Assembly (NCBI GenBank): GCA_022925895.1
Contig: JAKSYS010000223.1
Span: forward strand, 19,935 to 83,934
Direction: 5' to 3'
Source: Fragilaria crotonensis
Taxonomy: Eukaryota > Bacillariophyta > Fragilariophyceae > Fragilariales > Fragilariaceae
DNA length: 64,000 bases
Made by a program: the position numbers and the translations under genes. Every line of letters starts with the position of its first letter. Within the stretch, counting starts at the first letter, position 1. Under the pieces are notes generated by a model. The model ran no database searches. It had not been told where the DNA came from and was given only the letters and a program-made list of their open reading frames with translations. This document shows, in pieces, positions 1 through 10,086 of this stretch.

Positions 1-13
1 AATCGTTTACCAT

Positions 14-1362
14 TTAACATCTGCATGGTACTTTCTTCATTCTAGTGCTGCTGGTATGGCAGGGAACTCCTCTCTGTGAGGGATATAAGTTGTCCACTCT
101 TGAGGCAATGTTGCAAGCTTTGCCAGCATTTGTTCTTGCTTCTTGAGCACCCTGCTGGGAAGAAACTCCACCTTCGCCTATGACAGTACCCACCTGATCA
201 GCACATCGCCCCAACCCTTCAAGGTAGTGATGCCTTGTCAGCTTCAAGCAAAGCAGCGCTGTCTGTGCTTTGTCAAATATCTTGAGCAGCATGGCTGCCT
301 CACGTAGTATCCGAAGCTGGCCTGTTGTTGCTGTCCCCACAGTGTTACTCCTTACTGTACAATATGAGAATAACAGAAGTTTGTCCACTGTCTAGATGCA
401 GAGAAAGCTTTTTTACTTCTGAGCAGTTGCGCCAACTGTTCGGCATCAGTCAATGTCCTGTCAACATGAGGAATTGGTGCCTTTGGAATAGTTGCGTGAA
501 AAATCCCTAAGTTGAATCCATCAAACTCAAAAGAGTCAGTGAGAATATCATAGCCAAGTTGTAAGTTCTCAAGTCCAGCATCTTCAGTGTGTTGCCCAAG
601 CTCTTTTCTACCCCTCTTATTCTTCAGACAGCATCTTGTAAATGGCACAAACCACCCAACCTTGCTCCATGACATGAGAGTGAATCTTCTCCTTTGGGAA
701 ATGTACTGTATCAAATGGTCTGTCCGAGCCGATGTCATCGGCAGTGCCATGATTGATGGTTGCTGGCATTGGGGCAAACAGCATAAAAGCTGTTTGAGTC
801 CACATGAGATGGGCAACCATACCTAAGCAACTGTGATTATGGTTGGAAGGCCAAGCGACAAGCCAATCAACCTTGACACGAAAGTTGTCGTCCAATTTTG
901 CTGAGGAATCATTATGTAAAATTGTGGCAACGCCTCTCCCGGCTGCTGCTGCATTTGTTGGCTGCATATGTTCCTGTCACATGGTTGCCTTGAAGATTTG
1001 TCTCCTCTTGTTGCTCCTCTCTAGAACATTAGATTATGATACGACACAGCGCAAGAACCACGACCCTTGTCGCCAGTAATGATGTGCGTGGTCATGGTGA
1101 GTCTCTTCCATATTAATGAATAGTCTCTCTGTGTCCTTCTTGAATTGAAACGTTGACACCATGCGCCATTCTCGGCATCAAAGACATTTTCATCAACGCA
1201 TGACAAGGCCAGTTGCCAGTATGTCCTTCGCAACATCATCAAACCATTGGTTGAGATTGTCGTACGTCGTCCATTAAGCACGAGCATCTTCGACAGCAAT
1301 CTTTGTAGCTGCTTGAAGGGCGTCTGGAAACTCCGTTCATACCTTTTGCCAAAGTGACTCAA
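14..1362 (-). pseudogene. Decayed protein-coding remnant, family not recognised
   Basis: Read on the minus strand, four open segments follow one another in different frames: 1362-1021, 967-617, about 680-352 and 388-14. They overlap or nearly touch, and the sense of the reading jumps frame near 630-660, where HVMEQGWVVCAIYKML in one frame continues as a lysine/arginine-rich stretch in the next. This looks like one former coding region broken by small indels and stop codons. I see no motif that allows a family call. The left end may continue outside the window. An alternative is a spliced gene, but the segment overlaps do not match GT-AG junctions well. Confidence 0.35.
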
Positions 1363-1851
1363 CCTTCATCTAAAAAGCAAGTCCTGTACTATAGCAATAT
1401 ATATGTATTTTATTTTTGGGTTTCTACTTACTATATTTTGGGTTTTTCCGCACTATTTTATTCGTTGATACTGCTGATGTACTAGTCCCGTTTAGATATT
1501 CCGTGCTTTTTTAAGCACATATACTGCATAATAGAATATGGAATTCTTCAAAACATTATTACTTGCATCTGCGTTCTAACGCCCAACATCTGTAGAATTG
1601 AGAATACGGAATCCTGCTGATCAGTTAAACTGATATCTCTATTTGCTTTGTCCATAACATGCCTCCATTTTTTGGATAAAACGTAATCCTGTTGTACATA
1701 TTACCGTACTTAAAAAGGACAATAGTGGTATACCATACTTACATCAATAGCACTTTCATGTATCGGCTCACTAGTTATTCAAGTACAACTCTATCATCTT
1801 TGTGAATGTAAAACATGTATTCCAAAGACTAGTTGATATGATTAAACAATG
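1363..1851. other. AT-rich spacer without a supported gene
   Basis: About 490 bp of AT-rich sequence with short stretches related to TATTCCGTG and GAATACGGA. A CACTA pentamer at 1451-1455 could be a CACTA-transposon end, but no matching right end with equal 3 bp flanks was found. Confidence 0.4.
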
Positions 1852-3313
1852 CTAAATTGGAACCAAGCCATTTTGCAAAGCATCCCTGCATGATGTATCA
1901 ATCGGTCCCATATCATCGCGTGTAATGGTCTTGCGTTTCCTCGCATTGAGACGTGCAGGATTTACCTTCACAACGCGTTGACGCTCGAGAAACACATTCA
2001 GCAATTCATGGTTGAATGTCAAACCTCGTGCAATGCGGTCTTCCTCGACAAGATCATACAATTCATTGAACTTGCTTAGACCCTCTTCAGTCCATCCAAT
2101 CCCAGCTACACCATTGACGTCGTTACGTTGTTTGCGTGACAATGTAAATTTTGGTGCCTAAACAAAATTGCATTGTGAGCTCCGCATTTGGTTCATAAGA
2201 AAGTGTCGTGCCTGTCACTGAAATACACATTATAAACTCACCACTGTTTGGCTCACAACTAAAACACCGCCGCCAACATTGGCTTGAAGCTGTTGCACCA
2301 CGCCAATAATGTTGAATGTCAAGCGTTAGAACAAACAAATATCATTTATAATCAATGTCACTGTATTGTACGTACCTTTGATTGTTCACGTGCTAATTCT
2401 GACATCCATGTTTCTGTGTAGTTAAGCAACACAAGCAACATAAACGCTTCATCACTCATGGAAAACACAAAGTCGTTAAACAATGCTGCGCTGTCACCAC
2501 AATAGCGTGCCATGTTTGCTTTGTTATTCCAAATACTGTGTCCAACAATGCATGGTGCATAAATATCAATTAAATGCACGTAATGGACCAAGTTATCTCT
2601 CATGTCCAACATGTAATCCATATCAGCCTCTTTGCCATTGTTTATCTTAAAATGAGCGATTTTTCCACACATGCCATCTGCAATAATGTTTTTGAAGTAC
2701 GCTGTAAGCATTTATACAACAAAGGTCATAATTGCATTGCAAACTTACCTCGAAATCGCAGACGCATATTTTTAATGACATTGTTGCGACGATCTGTGTG
2801 AGTACACACAACCAATTTGCGCATATCTGCCCACCAATACTCGTCCGCGTTTTCTGCTTCAACGTTGCAATTTGCAATAATCATTGCACACACAGTTCCT
2901 TGGCGTCGATCAAACAAACCATGCACGTCTTTTTTGAAAAATTTAAGGCGACGAAACAATTTGGTCTTAACACATTCGCGTACCATCATGCGTTGGGAAG
3001 CAATTGTGTTTTGCAAATCCATGTTTAAAGGTACAATCGGATTGCCATGGTGCATTGCAACCGTTGGCGTAATGTCATTTGCGGCATTTAGCTTGCATTG
3101 CAAACTTGGAAGTGATGAATATCTATCAATAAATGAATATGCTTGCCTTTGTGGTTCCACAACTGCTGTCTGATTACTGTGCGTAACATCGGCCACCACA
3201 TTTGATTTGCAACTTAACTTATGGTAATGTGAGTTTTTATTCAAGACAGCAGGAAGTTCATCATCTAGCACTGACGACGGATCAAGCCAACCTTTCGAAT
3301 GCAATGCACTCAT
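1852..3313 (-). CDS. Four-exon gene of unknown function, possibly transposon-associated
   Basis: Four minus-strand exons join in one frame: 3313-2749, 2701-2376, 2289-2242 and 2157-1852. The introns are 2748-2702 (47 bp, GTAAGT...TTACAG), 2375-2290 (86 bp), 2241-2158 (84 bp, GTGAGT...TTTAG). The exon sum is 1245 nt, giving 414 residues and a stop. The N-terminal 190 residues include a basic stretch (KTKLFRRLKFFKKD) and an MIIANC segment. The middle is tryptophan- and asparagine-rich (GHSIWNNKANMARYCGD). The C-terminus has GWTEEGLSKFNELYDLVEED followed by a basic ARKRKTITRDD tail, which could bind nucleic acid. I do not recognise a named family. Composition and codon style match the transposase gene at 10-13 kb, so it may belong to the same mobile element (inference). 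The start is the first ATG of the longest exon. Confidence 0.6.
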
Positions 3314-4736
3314 GTTCAGTTATTCAATTTTATGTGATGAATTGGTTTTATGATTAATTTGGGCGTGCAATGTACACCAAATGGTAGTAAATGTGTGTTT
3401 ACATGATTCAAAAGTATTTTATTTAAGTGCAATGCATTACGTATCATGAAGACGTGCATTTAAAATCAACATGTGTGATTAAGATAGGTAGCTAGTCATG
3501 CAATTTGAATTTTACGGCAAATTGTACACAGTTTTGAATTCAAACCTTAATTGGTCGTGACTAATTGACTCCGACTTCTTTTTTATTGTGATGCTAACTT
3601 TGGCTTCTGATGACATCAGTTAAGTTAACCACAATTTTTTTAGTACGATTGTATTACATTTTTAGTGGTGTTTTACGCACTAATGTAACCGGTGGCTGTT
3701 GTTGTTTTACTTTGTTAGTTTGCAGTAGCTAGCATAACTAACTAGAAAACAAAACTATAACGCAATCGTTTGTACTGCCATTTTTTTGTATTGTTATCAT
3801 ACAACCTTTAAAGTAGTGACGTTATCTTGCGCATCTATTATCTAGGCTTTAGAAGTAGTCACAACAACATTATGCCTAGTAGCCAATTCGTTATTTGTCT
3901 CACATTTGTAATTGTCTTGTTCTGCAATAAAATATTGAAATTATAATCCAAGCATGTGTTTTGCACAAACGACATTAGCAATCTAACGCGAAGCAAAGGG
4001 TATGATTGCCATTGAAGAGCTTTATGGCGATGCATATAGGCTAGTACAGTGTCTACATGTAAAACAAGAAAGACCTCATCTTAAGTTTAGTTGTACTGGT
4101 ACCGTAGGAAAAGAAGGTCGGAATGCATGGTACTGCTATGGTAACATTACTGTAGTACCGTTACCATGATCGGACTTTAACCGTAAAACCCGTTAAATTA
4201 CCGTTAACGTGTCGAGATTTTCTTTGGGTACACAACTCCATCCATTGCACACTTCCTCAAGTGTGCTGACACTAACCTTGACTCTCCTTTCAATTTTCGT
4301 CCAAATTCGAATCTGTAAGTTTCATCCTGTCCTCTTATCTTGTGTGTTCAATGGGTGAGCGTTTTTTTTCATGTGAAAGGCAAGGTTGTTGTGCTTTTTG
4401 AAGTGTTGACATCATGTTTCTTTTGTTGCATCGATTCGTAACCCGGATGTACAAAAACTCTGTACCTACGTGTTTTTCACACTATCGTTGTACCAGTACC
4501 GTTAATTTTGTACTGTGACCGACTACTGGTAGTACGCGCCAAACACACGTGGTTCCTACTGCATGGTGGTACGAGTACTGTGCTACATTAAACAACGCGC
4601 ATGTACTGTAGACAGAACATACTGTTTATGGTTCTACTATCCATGCCGCTGTTGATGCGCTCATACTCTTACAATGAATGTGTAATTTATTTGCTGATTT
4701 GTTCGCTGCTTCAATGTTTTTACTTCTCATTCTTAC
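3314..4736. other. AT-rich intergenic region
   Basis: About 1.4 kb without a supported ORF. It is AT-rich up to about 4080. From about 4090 to 4600 it has recurrent short ACCGTTA and GTACCGTA words, which look like degenerate subterminal repeats of a mobile element or simple-sequence drift. Nothing else is seen. Confidence 0.4.
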
Positions 4737-4836
4737 AACTTTCATTTCTCCCAGCTTTGGACCTGCCTTGCTGTGCTTCTTTGCATCATTACAATCAGCA
4801 AGCAAGTGTTGTTGTTGATTTCGATTGATTCACGGT

Positions 4837-5280
4837 TCTGTTGCTGCATCACCTTGTTTTGTGTGTGGACACCAGTCACCTGCGAGGATCTTGCTCGAAA
4901 GAGTAGTGTGCCTACACGTCGTGCCTTACTGGTAAAGCCCACATTACTTGGTTGGTGCAGCAGTCCTATTGCTCATCGTAGGACCGTTCAAGAAATTGGA
5001 CGTCTTTGAACCTGCCTTGTTTTGATCGATTTGGACAACTTCATTTTGCTCTGACGCAATTGATTGACTGTTGTGAGAACACAATATTTGTTGCTTTCAT
5101 TCTCCACATTGCTCTGTTGCTGCATCACCTTGTTTTGTGTGTGGACACCAGTCACCTGCGAGGATCTTGCTCGAAAGAGTAGTGTGCCTACACGTCGTGC
5201 CTTACTGGTAAAGCCCACATTACTTGGTCGGTGCAGCAGTCCTATTGCTCATCGTAGGACCGTTCAAGAAATTGGACGTC
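4837..5280 (+). repeat. Near-identical 168 bp direct repeat upstream of the acetyltransferase-like ORF
   Basis: The 168 bp at 4837-5004 recur at 5113-5280 with a single visible mismatch (GGTTGGTGC versus GGTCGGTGC). Weaker similarity before each copy (CCTGCCTTG near 4763 and 5012) suggests a tandem unit of about 276 bp. The second copy ends 48 bp before the first ATG (5328) of the downstream ORF, so the repeat is in its promoter or 5' leader. Near-identity points to a recent duplication or to selection. Tandem 5' repeats are common in promoters of mobile elements (known in general; inference here). Confidence 0.8.
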
Positions 5281-5327
5281 ATTGAGGATTGTGAAGCTTG
5301 CACACAACAAACTTTTGTTTCTTCGAC

Positions 5328-6398
5328 ATGATGAGTGCCAAAGATTTGAGTAGTGAGCTGCTCGGTGAAATGGATACAGAAGCAGATGTGGCAGCTTCGG
5401 CCTTGTCAGATCTTGCAAATGCTGAATCCATGCAAGGGCTCGAAGTAATGGCCGAAGCTGCTCGTGAGGCTGAGCCTCACCTTCCTTTCCCAAATAAAGG
5501 CATTATTGATCTTGTGGAAGGTGACGTTGAGGTTGTTGTCACTGTGTCAAAAACAATCAATGCAACTTTGATCTTGGATTCTGTGTATCAATTCGATGGA
5601 ACAAAGGAGTTGGTAGGCAAGCTGAACCATAAGCAAAAGCGTGGTGTTATCAATGCATATTTGCGTGGATTGGAAGTTGGCTTCGTTGAACAGAACTTGA
5701 CACCTTTTCGGAATTGGTACAACGATTTGCGTTTTGCAGATGCAATTTTCAAGCCCGAAGACCATGAAAATAAAGTTTGGCACCTACGGCATATTTTATT
5801 GCGTTCGCAATCTGTGGAGAATGTTTCATTTGGAACAGCTCCAAGGATCTTTTATTCCAGTGCTCGACGATTTTACGAGACCATCTTCCATGCCTCTGTT
5901 TCGATGGAAGAGCAAATTGAACGCGCAATGAAAGAGGACATTACTCTTTTGATTCTTGCTTTACGCATCGGCAAACAAGTTGCTGTCCCCAAATCCTTCT
6001 CGCCATATTCACAGCAATTTGCCACTGTGTCAGCTGTTTCATTTCAAATGCATCGTGATCCAATTGATGCCGGAAATATGTCTGTTTTTCTTTCCCTTTT
6101 GGGGGTGACTCATCATTCAACAAATCACCCACCTTCAATCCAATCCTGGCGCCGCAATGGAGTCGGCTTGTTCATGTTGATACAGGTCATTAAACGGTGT
6201 GCATCTGTAGACGATGTCAAGAAGATTGAAGTGTTTGTTCAGTGTTCAGAGCCTGCTGCATTCCACTTCTACACAATGATTGGTTTTCGCCGGATGAACA
6301 AGAGTGAAACAGATGATGCTGGTTTTGGAATGCTTCCTGACCATTTGCAAACTGCTTTGCGAGGACAGAAACCATCACCTTTTAAGCTTCCCAAGTGA
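5328..6398 (+). CDS. GNAT-like acetyltransferase domain protein, possibly the N-terminal part of a larger polyprotein
   Basis: The protein is about 356 residues from the ATG at 5328 (an open frame extends to 5298 without ATG). The C-terminal third carries two hallmarks of the GNAT N-acetyltransferase fold. One is an R/Q-x-x-G-x-G acetyl-CoA loop (WRRNGVG, about residues 274-280). The other is motif B (AAFHFYTMIGFRRM, about 310-323), after a beta strand KKIEVFVQCSE. The N-terminal half is acidic and unassigned. The substrate is unknown. The stop at 6398 lies in the middle of sequence that continues sensibly in another frame (a SDDSKQTVCPILMHLPHGR stretch from about 6390), so the ORF may once have been fused to the following Ulp1-like protein. 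Its neighbours, two protease-like ORFs and a transposase, argue for a mobile-element cargo gene. A host acetyltransferase is the alternative. Confidence 0.6.
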   Translation: MMSAKDLSSELLGEMDTEADVAASALSDLANAESMQGLEVMAEAAREAEPHLPFPNKGIIDLVEGDVEVVVTVSKTINATLILDSVYQFDGTKELVGKLNHKQKRGVINAYLRGLEVGFVEQNLTPFRNWYNDLRFADAIFKPEDHENKVWHLRHILLRSQSVENVSFGTAPRIFYSSARRFYETIFHASVSMEEQIERAMKEDITLLILALRIGKQVAVPKSFSPYSQQFATVSAVSFQMHRDPIDAGNMSVFLSLLGVTHHSTNHPPSIQSWRRNGVGLFMLIQVIKRCASVDDVKKIEVFVQCSEPAAFHFYTMIGFRRMNKSETDDAGFGMLPDHLQTALRGQKPSPFKLPK

Positions 6399-6399
6399 C

Positions 6400-8646
6400 G
6401 ATTCTAAGCAGACGGTCTGTCCAATTCTTATGCATTTGCCTCATGGTCGACTAAAGCACCTTACAACTGCATTGCCCGCCGACGACGAGCAGAAGAAGGC
6501 TGGCGAAAGTCTGAATGTGGCTCCAAGAGTTCTTCCGTTTTGGTGTCAATACCCCTCCTCGGTTAATCGGCGGTGGAAGATTAGTGTATGCACAAAAGAT
6601 GCGGAGAGTTTATTTGCATCACTTCCATTGATTTGCAAGCTGTTTCCCTTCCTTTGGAGCCATTGTTGCCAGCGGATTCCCTGAAGCTTAAAGGTGAAAT
6701 GACGCTGGCACGCCGCAAACAGCATACTTCAGACAGAGGAATGAAATGGTTTTCAACAGGTGAGATTGATTTGATGCTTTCGATTTTATCTCTTGATGGA
6801 AGGTACGAAGATGCGGCTTTCATCTTGCCAGTGCATTCCTCCAACACAATTAAATCTGGGTTTCGGCCACGCACGTTTGAAAGCATTGCTTCAATTGGAA
6901 AAAGACAATGCAGCAATGCCGCAAACGCAACTTGCGGAGTTGATCTTCAACATTTTGAAGGCGGATTCAAGCTCCATTAAGAAAGCGCAACAGGTGCAAC
7001 AGGATTACATTGTGAACCACATCATTGAGCGAAATCCAGGCTTGCTCTCTAAGAAGGTGTTAGTGTTTCCACAAAACGAGAATGGAAAACATTGGAGTGC
7101 TACATTTGTCTTCAATCCTGGAAGCATTTGTGAGAATGTGGAGGACATTGAGAACACCAACAACTCCCTGCGACCGTGCTTTTTCCGTTATTGCAGCATT
7201 GACCCTCTCGGTACGCGCCAGGTGGCCATTGATACCGGTATCATATGGTTTTTGAATTTGTGTTACAGCAACGAAATTCACGAAGAAAGCATGCCCGCAT
7301 CAGATGCTCCAATGAAGTGGCTTTCCCCATTCGGGAAGAAGTTTGAAGGCAATATGCTTGGAACAAAATCTTTTCCTGCTTTGCGCATTGCAGAAGAAAA
7401 TATGTTACCAAAACAAGTGGACGGGTGTAATTGTGGCTTAGGCATTGTTGCTGCCATCGGTATCATATTGAGAAACATTTGCAGTGAGAAAGTGGAGCAA
7501 ATGTCTTTCAACGAACAGTTCGGGCGTCAAACCAAGTGGGAACTTCATGAAGATGATGAGACAAAAGAGTGTTTTGCCTATTTTGATAGGCGATTCTTTG
7601 AAGCACTCCCAACGAAGAAAGATGACTTGATATTTGCGGATTACCTAACCATGCTCCGCTTAGAATGGTTTGTTGTGTTTGACCGCATGGCTGCGTTGCA
7701 TTTTGACGTGCTACCAAAACGAGTCAACAAAGACAATTTGGTCAATCCATTATACACTGACACCTTGAGGTCTACCCTCAGTTGGCCAGATTTTGACAGC
7801 ATGAAGAAGCGTCAGGCAATGCCAAAAGGTAAACTTCGCAAACTTGTTAAGGAACTTGAAGACGATGCTAGAAAGGAACGCAAACCTCAATCCAATCCTC
7901 GTTCAACCGCTTCTGCTGCAATCGATATCACGCAGAGTCCGGATAACAATGCCACTTTTGATTTATCTTCCTCAGGGAAGAAAGATTCTGTGTCTATGAT
8001 TCCGAAGTCAAAGGCAACAATCGATTTATCTTCGCCGGATAGGAAACCTGCTTCGACGAATGTGACTGATGCTGATGTCATTATGCAAAATGCACTTGAA
8101 GACACACCTGTGAAGATAAATGCTTCCGAGGATGCATTGGCTGACAAAAGTGAGGAACTAAAAGATACTCCCACAAAGACGGAAGGTGCCAATGAAGATG
8201 AAGATGAAGAGCAAAAGGTCACAATTGAAAGGATTGAAGATCTTTCACTCCTCACACCTGTCGTGCTCCACGTTCACACACCCACCAAAAAGCGCAAAGG
8301 TGGTGATTTGTTGAAAAGATTACAACTTGATGATGTTTTCTTTGAAGACAAGAACGATGAAGAACCCAAAGGCAACCTCAAAGTTGACAAGGATGATGAC
8401 AATGCTGATTACACTGTGCTTTCGAAAGAGGCAAAGATGCATAAGGTTTCCACTCAATCCACAGGTACTATTGAGGCTTTTTATCGTAAGTACCACGCCA
8501 CGTCGGCCACTGATGATACAGTCATCGCCATTGACAAAGCTTTCAAAACGCAACTGGCTACCTTTATTGCGGAAAGCTTCAAAAATGGAAATGGTCGAGT
8601 GAAAAGGATCACCAGAAGACAATTGAGCACTGGGCAAAGAAAATGA
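6400..8646 (+). CDS. Ulp1/C48-type SUMO protease-like protein with SUMO-interacting-motif-like repeats
   Basis: The main open frame is 6793-8646 (617 residues). It has the order and spacing of the C48 (Ulp1/SENP) cysteine-protease core: His in NGKHWSATF (residue 100), Asp in YCSIDPLG (137), Gln in LPKQVDG (208) and Cys in GCNCGLGIV (214). The N-terminal part of the domain (KWFSTGEIDLMLSIL, the substrate-side helix of such proteases, then AAFILPV) lies in a different frame at 6588-6850, so the true start is upstream and at least one frameshift or unseen intron sits between about 6840 and 6900. After the protease come three IDL-type segments (AIDITQSPD, TFDLSSSG, TIDLSSPD; residues 376-413) that resemble SUMO-interacting motifs, then an acidic region. 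Ulp1-like genes are known passengers of CACTA and Mutator elements. The end overlaps the next ORF by ATGA, and that ORF's frame stays open upstream to about 8590, so both may be one broken protein. Confidence 0.65.
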
Positions 8647-10025
8647 AAGCCAAGGATTGCTCTGAATCTAAGAGGGAATGGATTCGTGAATTGATTAAAG
8701 GTATCAAAGAAGAACGGGCTCAGTTCACGAAGGAGTTGACAAATGAATTCATGTTTACCCGTCTAACGATGGTTAAGGGTCTTCGATTTGAAAAGGCTAA
8801 CAACAGCTTTTATGCTCGTTTGGTGTACCAAGAACCAGACGAGTCCCATCCTAACAAAATGGTAGTTGCTGAAGAAGAACTCAAGGTTGAAGAGGAGTGG
8901 GTCAGAAGTGAATATGCTGAAATCGACATTCAGCACATCATTAACATGCATCAAACAGACAAGTGGACTGACGTTCCACGAGATGTGGAAGTGAGGATTG
9001 CAAAGCATAAAGTCGTCCGGGTCCGATATGTCCCTCCTAAAGTTCGTCATGTTCTCGATTATGAAGCAATGGCAAAAGTCATTAATGAAAAAGATGTGAC
9101 GAATGCCAAACGGCGGAAGAAACTTGGCTTTGATGAGCTTCAGACAAGCACGATTGGGAAAGCATCTCTGATGGATCAGGCCATTCCAAGACGACGCAAT
9201 CCTCCAATGCAATATCCTCCTCCCACGCCGTCAAAGATTGCTAAGAACCCAACAGAGGCAGCAGAAAAAAAGCGCTTGGAAAAAGAGGAGGCAAAGTGGC
9301 AAAAAAGTATCATTCGCAAGCCTGTCTCATCAAATTGTAAATGGGTCGGACGAATGGAAAACAATAAGGAGACCAATTTGGAAGAAGAATTTGTGGGTAT
9401 GGCATTTGGCGAAGCATTTGTTAAGGAATTGAAGTTGTCGGGCAATTTTCGTGGATTTGTGGATGTACCTGTTGGCGATTATAAGCCATCACATCTTCAC
9501 CATCATCCAAACTTGCAACGTTCTGGTGCGCCTGTGGTCCATTTTAATCAGACTGATGGCAAAGATTTGTGTGTGTCAAAGTCTCTTGCATCCGCTCTAT
9601 TTTCCATTGGGTTTCACAAAGAAGCATCTATCATTGATACTTTTGGTGAAGAAATATTGAGAGGTGCTGTCGTCGATGCTTTGGAGAATGTTGTGAATCA
9701 TGCACGATCCGTTCTTCCTTCTTGGATTGTTATTCGTCGCCTGCCTCACCGTTTCGATTGGAAAGCTGGTTTGGATGCACGTCACCTCTTGCTTGGTGTC
9801 TTGAGTGCATCCGACGGAAGCTGTTGTCATGCTGTATGCATACATGGAGGTTATGTATATGATGCAAACGAAACAGTTGCCCTTCCATTGTGTGACGAGG
9901 CATTAAATTATTGCACCTCTACTCCATTGGTGAAAAGTACATTTGTTGGGTTTCGGCGCGGGTATATTTTTTGTTATGAAGGACAACGAAAACAGAAACT
10001 TGCAAGAATGACTTTGCAAGCTTGA
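8643..10025 (+). CDS. Papain-like cysteine protease-like protein (Cys-His-Asp/Asn), mobile-element cargo
   Basis: 460 residues. The N-terminal 260 residues are highly charged and partly coiled-coil (WIRELIKGIKEERAQF; EAAEKKRLEKEEAKWQKS). The C-terminal 160 residues look like a papain-fold hydrolase. A Cys starts a small-residue helix (DLCVSKSLASAL, C310), a His begins a strand (CCHAVCIHGG, H396), and an Asp/Asn pair follows (YVYDANE, D407/N409), then a hydrophobic C-terminal strand (FRRGYIFCYEG). The fold call rests on motif order only; a transglutaminase-like or OTU-like relative is possible. The reading frame is open upstream of the ATG through EHWAKKMKAK to about 8590, so it is likely a continuation of the preceding Ulp1-like ORF after a one-base shift rather than an independent gene. 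It converges tail to tail with the transposase gene, 61 bp apart. Confidence 0.6.
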   Translation: MKAKDCSESKREWIRELIKGIKEERAQFTKELTNEFMFTRLTMVKGLRFEKANNSFYARLVYQEPDESHPNKMVVAEEELKVEEEWVRSEYAEIDIQHIINMHQTDKWTDVPRDVEVRIAKHKVVRVRYVPPKVRHVLDYEAMAKVINEKDVTNAKRRKKLGFDELQTSTIGKASLMDQAIPRRRNPPMQYPPPTPSKIAKNPTEAAEKKRLEKEEAKWQKSIIRKPVSSNCKWVGRMENNKETNLEEEFVGMAFGEAFVKELKLSGNFRGFVDVPVGDYKPSHLHHHPNLQRSGAPVVHFNQTDGKDLCVSKSLASALFSIGFHKEASIIDTFGEEILRGAVVDALENVVNHARSVLPSWIVIRRLPHRFDWKAGLDARHLLLGVLSASDGSCCHAVCIHGGYVYDANETVALPLCDEALNYCTSTPLVKSTFVGFRRGYIFCYEGQRKQKLARMTLQA

Positions 10026-10086
10026 CTAGAGTGGCAAGGTTAACTCTTTACATATAACTACATTTTTATGCTCACTTGAAACATTA

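Noticed and set aside
8643-8646. ATGA overlap as bacterial-style translational coupling
   Set aside because: The organism is eukaryotic and the second frame is open far upstream of this ATG, so a frameshifted single ORF is more likely.
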